NCBI GenBank assembly: GCA_023437755.1 | Contig: JAEZFJ010000017.1 | Coordinates: forward strand, 1 to 12,642 | Length of the DNA: 12,642 bases | From: Pseudomonadota bacterium | Lineage (GTDB): Bacteria > Pseudomonadota > Alphaproteobacteria > Rhizobiales > Devosiaceae | Direction of reading: 5' to 3' | Part shown: positions 6,701 to 12,642 of the stretch, piece after piece | Layout: each line of letters opens with the position of its first letter | Numbering within the stretch: the stretch's first letter is position 1 | The notes under the pieces: model-generated | The model's database searches: none | Seen by the model: only the letters and a program-made list of their open reading frames with translations | Told to the model about the DNA's origin: nothing | Made by a program: the position numbers and the translations under genes

Positions 6701-9201
6701 TGTCGCATCCCCGCAAGTTCGGGCAGGAGCGCCAGCAGCACGAGGCCGATCAAGCCGGCGCCGGCGCTGAAGTCATTCCACAAGACTCCGATGCGCAGGT
6801 CGGCACTGCGCAGGGCGGAAACATAGCCCACAAGATCGCGGTAGAGCGCGTAGAGTCCCATCAGGGCGCCGATGCCGGCGTGGATCAGGAGGTAGAGCAC
6901 GATTGCCAGGCTGGTGGCAGCATAGGCGTGGCCGCGCGGGTCAGGCAGGGTGAAGGCGAGCCATAGCAGGCTGGCGATGCTGGCCAGGTGGAAAGCGGCG
7001 ACGGCGGCGAGTGCGATCCGGCGTCCTGAGGGATCGGCGGCCCGGCTGCGGGCAATGTGGCCCGCGATAGCCGCCCCGATCAGCCCCACCAGCGGCAGCA
7101 CGACCAGGAGCCAGCCGTTCTGCAACACCTGGGCCGGAGGCCAATCCGGCGCCACGGTCACGAGGAACAGCGCGCCGAAGGCCAAGGACATGAAGAGGGT
7201 GGCGTCGGCACCGAGCCAGATCAGCATGCCCCACCAGGCGAGCGAGCGCGGCGTTTCGTCCTCGGGCGGCAGCGAAAGCCCGCGGCCGACATCGCGGGTC
7301 ACCGCATCCTCCCGCCGGCCAAGCGCGCCCGGCCACAGGAGGAAGATCCCCACGGTCACGGCGGCAGCAAGCGCGGCGAACCAGTAGACCTTGAACAGAA
7401 GCCCCAGCACCACCAGACCGGTCAGGGCAGAGGTGATGATGGGCAGATAGCTGGGGCGGGGCAGGACGATGAGTTCGGTGGGGCGACCGGTGACCGGGTC
7501 CACTCCCAGCACTTCCATGTCCATGTTGCGGGCGAAGCCGAGATACCCCTCGCCACCGGCGAGCCGCGGACCGAGAGCGGCGGGATCGTAGTCGTCCGCC
7601 CGGTGGTCGATCTCGGGCAGGGACGCGAAATTGTAGAGCGGCGCCGGAATGGGTGTCGCCCAGTCCAGGGTGCCGGCGCGCCAGGGATTTCGGTGGAAGC
7701 GTCGGCCGAAGCGGAACTGCAGCACCACATCGACCAGCACCAGCGCGAAGCCGAAGGCGGTGATGAAGCCGCCGATGGAGGACAGGAGGTTGAGCCAGTC
7801 CCAGCCGAGGCCGGCGGGGTAGGTGTAGACGCGCCGCGGCATGCCCAACAGGCCGGTCAGGTGCATCAGGAAGAAGGTCAGGTTGAACCCGACCAGGATC
7901 AGCCAGAAGGCCGGTATCGACAGGCGGAACTCGGGCACGCGGCCGGTGAGATGCGGCAGCCAGTAGTAGAGTGCCGCCAGCATGGGGAACACGAAGCCGC
8001 CCACCAGGACGTAGTGGAGGTGCGCGACGACGAAATGGGAGTCGTGCGCCTGGGTGTCGAATGGGACCATGGCCAGCATCACCCCGGTCAGGCCGCCGAT
8101 GACGAAGACGATGAAGAAGCCGGCGACATAGAGCATGGGGATTTCGAAGCGCGGCTTGCCGTGGGCCAGGGTAGCGATCCAGGTGAAGATCTGCACCGCC
8201 GTCGGTATGGCGACGAGGCCGCTGGCGGCAGAGAAGAAGGCGAGCGCCATGTGGCGAATGCCGACCGTGAACATGTGGTGCACCCACAGCCCGAAGCTGA
8301 GGAAGGCCATGGCGATGATGGCAACGACGATGGCGCGATAGCCAAGCAGCGGCCGCCCGGCAAACACGGGGATGATGGTCGACAGCACGCCGGCGGCGGG
8401 CAGGAAGATGATGTAGACCTCGGGATGGCCGAACAGCCAGAACAGGTGCTGCCACAGGAGTGGGTCGCCGCCGCGTTCCGGATCGAAGAAGGGCAGGCCG
8501 AAGGCGCGCTCGAGTTCGAGCAGGATGGAGCCCAGGATCAGCGGCGGGAAGCCGATCAGCATCATGCCGGCAGTGCTCAGGATGTACCAGCCGAAGATCG
8601 CCATGCGGTCGAGCGACATGCCGGGGGCGCGGATCTTGAGGATCGAGACGATGAACTCGACGGCGGCGAGCATCGCCGAGATCTCGACGAAGGTGACGCC
8701 GAGCAGCCACACATCGGAGTTGATGCCCGGGGAGTAGGGCTGCGACGACAGCGGGGTATACATGAACCAGCCGCTCGCCGGCGCGACGCCCATCAGCAGC
8801 GCCACGATGAGGATGGAGCCTCCAAACAGGTAGCACCACAGGCCATAGGCGGCGAGGCGGGGATAGGCCATGTCGCGGGTGCCGAGGAGCTTGGGCAGGA
8901 AGTAGATCGCCACTCCCTCGAACATCGGAATGGCGAACAGGAACATCATCACCGTGCCGTGCATGGTGAAGACCTGGTTGTAGATGTCCGGACCGAGGAA
9001 CGCGCTGTTCGGCGTGGCGAGCTGGGCGCGGATCACCATCGACAGGGCACCGCCAATGGCGAAGAACACGAAGGCGGCCAGCATGAAGCGCTTGCCGAGG
9101 ATGTTGTGGTTGAGCGCGGCGAGCCGCTCGACGCCGGGACCGCTGCCCCAGATGCGCATGAGCTGCTTGTGGAGCCGGACGGGGGAGATGGGCTCGTTCA
9201 T
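6697..9201 (-). CDS. ctaD: Cytochrome c oxidase subunit I-subunit III fusion (heme-copper oxidase, family A)
   Basis: An 834-aa fused catalytic subunit that reduces O2 at a heme-CuB site in the inner membrane. Residues 1-500 are subunit I: heme a ligands His81 and His396, heme a3 ligand His394, CuB ligands His259, His308 and His309, cross-linked Tyr263 (GHPEVY), Glu261, Mg-site His386-Asp387, and GMPRR at 453-457. Two helices at about 587-623 and five at 656-829 form the subunit III part. Two proton-channel hallmarks are altered. The usual K-channel lysine (PTGIK) is Gln337 in IPTAVQIF, and the D-channel Asn seven residues after the entry Asp is Ala117 (RDMAYPRLAAY). ATG 9201 overlaps the subunit II stop (ATGA) and the protein then begins MNEPISPVRL; the open frame up to 9516 is antisense noise over subunit II. 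It is the middle gene of a coupled subunit II, I-III, small-protein operon. Electron donor is presumably cytochrome c, given the CuA-bearing partner. Confidence 0.95.
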   Translation of the reverse strand: MNEPISPVRLHKQLMRIWGSGPGVERLAALNHNILGKRFMLAAFVFFAIGGALSMVIRAQLATPNSAFLGPDIYNQVFTMHGTVMMFLFAIPMFEGVAIYFLPKLLGTRDMAYPRLAAYGLWCYLFGGSILIVALLMGVAPASGWFMYTPLSSQPYSPGINSDVWLLGVTFVEISAMLAAVEFIVSILKIRAPGMSLDRMAIFGWYILSTAGMMLIGFPPLILGSILLELERAFGLPFFDPERGGDPLLWQHLFWLFGHPEVYIIFLPAAGVLSTIIPVFAGRPLLGYRAIVVAIIAMAFLSFGLWVHHMFTVGIRHMALAFFSAASGLVAIPTAVQIFTWIATLAHGKPRFEIPMLYVAGFFIVFVIGGLTGVMLAMVPFDTQAHDSHFVVAHLHYVLVGGFVFPMLAALYYWLPHLTGRVPEFRLSIPAFWLILVGFNLTFFLMHLTGLLGMPRRVYTYPAGLGWDWLNLLSSIGGFITAFGFALVLVDVVLQFRFGRRFHRNPWRAGTLDWATPIPAPLYNFASLPEIDHRADDYDPAALGPRLAGGEGYLGFARNMDMEVLGVDPVTGRPTELIVLPRPSYLPIITSALTGLVVLGLLFKVYWFAALAAAVTVGIFLLWPGALGRREDAVTRDVGRGLSLPPEDETPRSLAWWGMLIWLGADATLFMSLAFGALFLVTVAPDWPPAQVLQNGWLLVVLPLVGLIGAAIAGHIARSRAADPSGRRIALAAVAAFHLASIASLLWLAFTLPDPRGHAYAATSLAIVLYLLIHAGIGALMGLYALYRDLVGYVSALRSADLRIGVLWNDFSAGAGLIGLVLLALLPELAGMRQ

Positions 9202-9845
9202 GGCGCGGCTCCGACTGCTGCCACGAAGTCGGCCGCGGGGTGGGCAAGAACCTGGAAGTGCATGCCGGCGTGATCGCGTCCGCAGAACTCCGCGCAGACG
9301 CCGCCGAAGCGGCCGGGCTCGTCGGCCTCGAGCCGGATGACGTTCTGGTCGCCCGGAATGGCGCCCATCTTGCCACCGAGGCGCGGCACCCAGAAGCTGT
9401 GGATCACGTCGCGCGAGGTGATGACGATGTCCACCGGCTCGCCCGCGGGGAGGTGCAACTCGTTGGTGGTGGAGGAGGCGCCGGCAATGTCGGGGTAGTC
9501 GAAGGTCCACTGCCATTGCTGGGCCGTGGCGGTAATGCGCATAGGCTGAGGCTCGGTCGGTCGGGGCAGCAGCATCTCACCCTGGATCAGGACGCCATAG
9601 ACGAGGAGTGTGAGCAGGACGCCGGGCATCACCAGCCCAAGCCCGATAATCCAGTGCCGCGGCCGGAAGCGGTTGATCGCCGAGGGGCGCCAGTAGGCCA
9701 GGGCGAGCAGCGTCAACACCAGGGCGAACAGGGCGACGGCTGCCCAGAACATGATCCACCACAGGGTGGCAATGGAGCCGGCCGCAGGGCCAGCCGGTTC
9801 GAGCGCGCTCAGTTGACCAGCGCAACCGGCGAGCGGCATGACCAT
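9198..9845 (-). CDS. coxB: Cytochrome c oxidase subunit II, lipoprotein type, with CuA site
   Basis: It accepts electrons from cytochrome c at a periplasmic CuA centre and passes them to subunit I. From ATG 9845 the protein has 215 residues: lipobox LAGC at 5-8, helices at about 25-51 and 64-88, then a cupredoxin domain with QQWQWTFDYPD. CuA ligands are His149 (VIHSFW), Cys184, Cys188, His192 and Met195 (CAEFCGRDHAGM). No fused cytochrome c domain is present. The start is uncertain. With ATG 9845 the lipoprotein signal has only 7 residues before the Cys, whereas the in-frame residues just upstream (RHWRSLLLTGT) look like a proper basic-plus-hydrophobic signal. GTG 9920, with AAGG 7 nt before it, would give a 32-residue signal and overlap the divergent DUF2231 gene by 48 bp. 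The stop overlaps the start of the I-III fusion (ATGA). Confidence 0.92.
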   Translation of the reverse strand: MVMPLAGCAGQLSALEPAGPAAGSIATLWWIMFWAAVALFALVLTLLALAYWRPSAINRFRPRHWIIGLGLVMPGVLLTLLVYGVLIQGEMLLPRPTEPQPMRITATAQQWQWTFDYPDIAGASSTTNELHLPAGEPVDIVITSRDVIHSFWVPRLGGKMGAIPGDQNVIRLEADEPGRFGGVCAEFCGRDHAGMHFQVLAHPAADFVAAVGAAP

Positions 9846-9872
9846 TGTTCCGGTCAACAACAGGGAGCGCCA

Positions 9873-10421
9873 ATGTCGGACGAAAGCTTGAGCCCGGAAG
9901 TGGAAGCTGCGCAGGATCACCGCGAGGCCTTCGCAAGCCACCCCGACCCGGTGATCCAGAGGGTTGCGGAAAAAGACGCGACCTCCGCCATCGCGCTGGC
10001 CGGGCATCCGCTGCACGCCATGACCGTGCACTTCCCCATCGCGCTGGTGTTCGTCACGCTGGGTATCGACCTCTTCTACTGGTGGACGGGGGATCCGTTC
10101 TTCCCGCGCGCAGGGGTGTGGTCCGCCGGCGCAGCCTTCGGCTTCGGGGTCGCTGCCGCCATGGTGGGGACGGCCGAACTGTTGCTGGTGGCGGGTATTC
10201 GCGTGCGCGTCGCCAGCTGGAATCACGCGATCGCCGCCATGACGCTCCTCGCAGTCGCAGGCGCCAATTGGGGGCTGCGGCTCGCCGTGCCGGATGCGGT
10301 CCTGCCGCATGGCCTGATGCTGAGCATTCTCGCTTCGGCGATTACTGGCTTTGCGGGCTGGCACGGTGGCAAACTGATTTTCGATCACGGCGTGGGCATC
10401 GTCATCTCAGAACGGGACTAG
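9873..10421 (+). CDS. DUF2231 family membrane protein
   Basis: A 182-aa protein with a hydrophilic N-terminus (1-42) and four predicted membrane helices. The signature GHPLHAMTVHFPIAL places His45, His48 and His53 at the start of helix 1. The C-terminal GWHGGKLIFDHGVGIVIS is also typical of DUF2231. Histidines at helix ends suggest a heme- or metal-binding redox membrane protein, but the function of the family is not settled. ATG 9873 has AGGGAG 5 nt upstream. The gene stands alone on the plus strand inside a minus-strand respiratory cluster. Its start is 27 bp from the ATG 9845 of subunit II, and its stop lies 15 bp inside the 3' end of the CopD-like gene. Its promoter must therefore lie within subunit II coding DNA. 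Confidence 0.88.
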   Translation: MSDESLSPEVEAAQDHREAFASHPDPVIQRVAEKDATSAIALAGHPLHAMTVHFPIALVFVTLGIDLFYWWTGDPFFPRAGVWSAGAAFGFGVAAAMVGTAELLLVAGIRVRVASWNHAIAAMTLLAVAGANWGLRLAVPDAVLPHGLMLSILASAITGFAGWHGGKLIFDHGVGIVISERD

Positions 10422-10895
10422 CGGCTGGAGCATGTTGCCCAACGCGCCGGGAGCGAAGAAGTCGTCGAAGGCGCTGCCGATGCGCGGCTCGCCCAGCACC
10501 AGGAACAGGATGCCGGTGCTGAGGGTCAGCGACAGCGTGGTGGAGATCACCGCCCGGGACGGGTGGTATTTCCCCGTCACCTCGAACAGCTGGAGGATCA
10601 GGAGGCCCGAGGCGATGTGCACGGCAACGAGGCCGGCGACCAGCAAGAGCTTGAGCGAGAACCAGGTTTCGAAGGTGGCCTCGATGAAGATCAGGGCCGT
10701 GCCGCTGCCGACAGCGATGAAAGCGGCGGGCGAAAGCAGGCGGACATAGAGGGCGCGCACGAAGGCATGGAGGCGGTAGAGGTCGTTCCCCTCGCGACCC
10801 TTCCGCTGGAGATAGAGGGTGGGAAGCGCCACCAGCCCGGCGATCCAGATGGAAACGCCGGTTACATGGATCATCTTGAAGATGACGCTCAGCAT
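10407..10895 (-). CDS. CopD/HemJ-superfamily membrane protein
   Basis: A 162-aa integral membrane protein with four predicted helices (about 2-24, 52-72, 80-104, 114-136). His10 in FKMIHVTGVSIWIAGL, Lys82 in WFSLKLLLV and His93 in VAVHIASG occupy places similar to conserved residues of the CopD/HemJ superfamily. HemJ is a heme-biosynthetic protoporphyrinogen oxidase and CopD is linked to copper import; both roles would suit an oxidase cluster. The match is by pattern only and the specific function is open. ATG 10895 has no good Shine-Dalgarno of its own. A strong GGAGGG instead precedes an 11-codon mini-ORF (10889-10924) whose stop overlaps this start. The 3' end overlaps the convergent DUF2231 gene by 15 bp. 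A 98-bp gap separates it from the upstream 123-aa gene. Confidence 0.78.
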   Translation of the reverse strand: MLSVIFKMIHVTGVSIWIAGLVALPTLYLQRKGREGNDLYRLHAFVRALYVRLLSPAAFIAVGSGTALIFIEATFETWFSLKLLLVAGLVAVHIASGLLILQLFEVTGKYHPSRAVISTTLSLTLSTGILFLVLGEPRIGSAFDDFFAPGALGNMLQPLVPF

Positions 10896-10924
10896 CGCGC
10901 TGAGCGGGGTGCCCCGCCTGCCAT
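10889..10924 (-). other. 11-codon upstream mini-ORF coupled to the CopD-like gene
   Basis: The sequence TTGGAGGGCAA precedes an ATG at 10924 that opens MAGGAPRSARC, ending in a TGA that overlaps the downstream start as ATGCTGA. The ribosome site serves the mini-ORF and not the annotated gene, whose own start lacks one. This suggests translational coupling. It may equally be a fortuitous ORF with translation starting elsewhere. Confidence 0.33.
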
Positions 10925-10993
10925 TTGCCCTCCAATACGCAACCGCAACGGGAGCGTGCCCAGCTTTGTTCCATTCCGATGGTGGAACGAGGA

Positions 10994-11365
10994 TCAGCGC
11001 AGGTCTGCGCAGGCCGGCAGGATGGCAGCGGCAAGGCCGAAATAAAGCATAGCCAGCGTCGAGAGGGCGCCGAGCAGCCGCATTACGGTGAGGAGGAACC
11101 GATCCTGCTCTTCGGGCGGCGTGGTGCCGGTGAGCAGGCGGAACACGGCACCCGGCCAGAGCAGGGTAACGACGCTGACGATGATCACCAGCAGCGAGAT
11201 TCCGAGCACGACTCCACCGATCACGTGCTGCGGTAGCGCGGCGAAGGCGCAAAGGGATGACTGCGCGCCGTAGATGGCGGTGAGTTGCGCGGCCCACAGA
11301 ATGGGGCCGGTGAGCAGGAAGGCGAAGGTGCCGATCATCTGGCGGACGGAGTGCCGGTCATCCAT
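10994..11365 (-). CDS. Small three-helix membrane protein following the second oxidase fusion gene
   Basis: A 123-aa protein with predicted helices at about 11-34, 48-70 and 90-116. The pattern W24-x7-Y32-x2-Q35-S36-x2-C39 closes helix 1 and Cys119 lies near the C-terminus. Both are shared with the 113-aa protein at 6359-6700, although overall identity is low. ATG 11365 is 5 bp after the stop of the subunit I-III fusion, so the two are one transcription unit; the ribosome site is poor (GGGG about 10 nt upstream). The ORF open to 12052 in this frame is antisense noise. The shared pattern and the same position after a COX1-COX3 fusion support an oxidase-linked role. No named family was recognised. 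Confidence 0.83.
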   Translation of the reverse strand: MDDRHSVRQMIGTFAFLLTGPILWAAQLTAIYGAQSSLCAFAALPQHVIGGVVLGISLLVIIVSVVTLLWPGAVFRLLTGTTPPEEQDRFLLTVMRLLGALSTLAMLYFGLAAAILPACADLR

Positions 11366-11370
11366 GGCGC

Positions 11371-12642
11371 TTACCCCAACAGCCGCGGAAAGCCGTGGAT
11401 CAGCAGCAGGCCGAACAGGCCTTGCGCCGTGGCGTAGTAGTAAAGCAGGGCGGCGTTGTCGAACATCACGCGGCGGCGGCGGTCCAGCTTCCCGGCGAGC
11501 AGACGGACAGCCGCGAACAGCGCCATCATCACCACGGCAAAGCCGATCTGCCCCTGCAGCACGGCGTTCATATACACGACGGCACCGTACCCGTTGACCG
11601 TGGGATCGAGCCCGGAGCTCCAGTGTCCCCAGACCTCGAGCGCAATCGCGGGGACCATGGCGGTGGGAGCCAGCACCAGAAGTGCTGGGGCGAGCCAATT
11701 GGTGCGCCGCGGCTCGGGCAACACGCGACCGGCGATGAACATGGCGGCAGAACCGCTGATCATCAGCAGGGCTGAAACCAGCGGATAGAGCGGCATAGGC
11801 GGGGCCGGGGAGCCGTCCGGCGCCCAAGTTTCCGGCGAGACGGTCCAGAGGTAGAGATAGGAGAAGGCGTAGGAGACGTAGAGCGACGCCGAAACTAGCA
11901 TCAGCACCACCATGGCCCACCAACTGTGGGACTGGGCGCCGGTGATGTAGGTCGGCAGGTAGACGCCCTTGGCGACCTTCACCTCTCCCTGGTCGGGCTT
12001 GTCGAGCTGCCAGCACCACCACAGGCATCCTGCGATGGCGATCAGCGCGCAAGCCACTGCGAGGTGCACCTGCTTGACGGTGAGCAGGAGGAAGAAGCCG
12101 GCGGTGCCTGCTGCGGCGAACAGGTGCGTCCAGCTATTGCCGGGCATCTGCAGCACGTATTGCGGCTTGGCCTCGACTGCGGAGGTCACCAGCGTTTCGC
12201 GGCCGCCGGTCGGAGCGTTGGGCAGGTAGTGGTGCCCCTTCTCGACTTCCTCGGGCAGGCTCGGGCGGTCCCAAAGCGGGTCGCGGCTGGTCACATGCGG
12301 AATCGAGCGGGTGGAGTAGACGTCGTTAGGCAGGATTTCCAGCGTGCCGGCTTTCCACGGATTGCCCCCGCCATTGCCGGGGCGGAAGTTGCGGAACAGG
12401 TCGATCAGGAACACCAGGACGCCTGCGGCCATGATGAACGCGCCGACGGTCGAGATGAAGTTCAGCGTGTCCCAGCCGAGGTTGGAGGGATAGGTCCAGA
12501 CGCGGCGCGGCATGCCGGCGAGTCCGGTGATGTGCATTGGGAAGAAGGCGGTGTTGAATCCGATGAACATCAGCCAGAACGCCCAGCGGCCGAGGCGCTC
12601 CGACAGCATCTTCCGGCTCACCATCGGCACCCAGTAGTAGAA
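11371..12642 (-). CDS. ctaD: Second cytochrome c oxidase subunit I-subunit III fusion, N-terminal part outside the window
   Basis: The visible 423 residues are the 3' portion of another heme-copper oxidase fusion. They begin FYYWVPMVSRKM and include the last helices of subunit I: FWLMFIGFNTAFFPMHITGL, GMPRRVWTYPSNLGWD, then NPWKAGTLE. Two helices (SWTHLFAAAG... to CLWWCW) and five more (from about HSWWAMVVLMLV to the C-terminus) make up the subunit III part. The same GFN-x2-FF-x-MH-x-TGL-x-GMPRRV-x-TYP run occurs in the complete fusion at 6697-9201, so the two are paralogues. At the place of the conserved subunit III glutamate this copy has Ser (LMLVSASLY), while the other copy has Asp. The heme and CuB ligands and proton-channel residues lie beyond the window edge, so activity cannot be judged here. 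It is followed 5 bp later by the 123-aa membrane protein. Confidence 0.93.
   Translation of the reverse strand, partial: FYYWVPMVSRKMLSERLGRWAFWLMFIGFNTAFFPMHITGLAGMPRRVWTYPSNLGWDTLNFISTVGAFIMAAGVLVFLIDLFRNFRPGNGGGNPWKAGTLEILPNDVYSTRSIPHVTSRDPLWDRPSLPEEVEKGHHYLPNAPTGGRETLVTSAVEAKPQYVLQMPGNSWTHLFAAAGTAGFFLLLTVKQVHLAVACALIAIAGCLWWCWQLDKPDQGEVKVAKGVYLPTYITGAQSHSWWAMVVLMLVSASLYVSYAFSYLYLWTVSPETWAPDGSPAPPMPLYPLVSALLMISGSAAMFIAGRVLPEPRRTNWLAPALLVLAPTAMVPAIALEVWGHWSSGLDPTVNGYGAVVYMNAVLQGQIGFAVVMMALFAAVRLLAGKLDRRRRVMFDNAALLYYYATAQGLFGLLLIHGFPRLLG

Noticed and set aside
7057..9273. Open 738-aa frame on the plus strand opposite the oxidase fusion
   Set aside because: It is antisense to a protein with every heme-copper ligand in place. 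Its translation is rich in Q, E, H, D and G with no domain; this is the usual GC-rich shadow frame.
9202..9516. Upstream extension of the oxidase fusion frame
   Set aside because: It overlaps the conserved CuA-domain coding region of subunit II in another frame. The ATG at 9201 has the ATGA overlap expected of operon genes.

Overview
The base composition is GC-rich, genes are packed tightly with ATGA overlaps, and an oligo_HPY-type ABC ATPase lies beside a GH38 mannosidase and COX1-COX3 fusion oxidases. This points to an alphaproteobacterium, probably of the Hyphomicrobiales (Devosia-like). That assignment is an inference from gene style; no rRNA or other phylogenetic marker is present.

Bases 1-5253 look like a carbohydrate-uptake locus. 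The 3' part of a dipeptide/oligopeptide-type ABC ATPase (+) runs tail-to-tail into a GH38 alpha-mannosidase (-), and the two stop codons share one CTAG. The mannosidase is interrupted by a single in-frame amber codon that separates three catalytic residues from the fourth zinc ligand. A LacI-family regulator (+) is divergent from it. The intergenic region between them carries a perfect 12-bp LacI-type palindrome and a 12-codon mini-ORF whose stop overlaps the mannosidase start. A solitary NMT1/THI5-type periplasmic binding protein (+) follows the regulator, with no permease or ATPase beside it.

Bases 6359-12642 are a respiratory region, almost all on the minus strand. In transcription order (right to left) it holds: the 3' half of a cytochrome c oxidase subunit I-III fusion (start outside the window); a 123-aa three-helix membrane protein; a CopD/HemJ-like membrane protein; a DUF2231 membrane protein on the opposite strand, squeezed in with almost no spacer; a lipoprotein-type oxidase subunit II with an intact CuA site; a complete 834-aa subunit I-III fusion; and a 113-aa three-helix membrane protein. 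There are thus two paralogous oxidase modules in tandem, each followed by a small membrane protein. The two small proteins share the exact pattern W-x7-Y-x2-Q-S-x2-C and a C-terminal cysteine.

The most notable points are as follows. The complete oxidase subunit I lacks the K-channel lysine (Gln337) and the D-channel asparagine (Ala117), yet keeps all heme and copper ligands, Asp110 and Glu261. The paired small proteins look like an uncharacterised oxidase-linked family. The amber codon in the mannosidase is a clean nonsense change with no other damage. No tRNA, rRNA, CRISPR array or insertion sequence was seen. The longest stretch without a main gene is about 240 bp, at 3967-4209.
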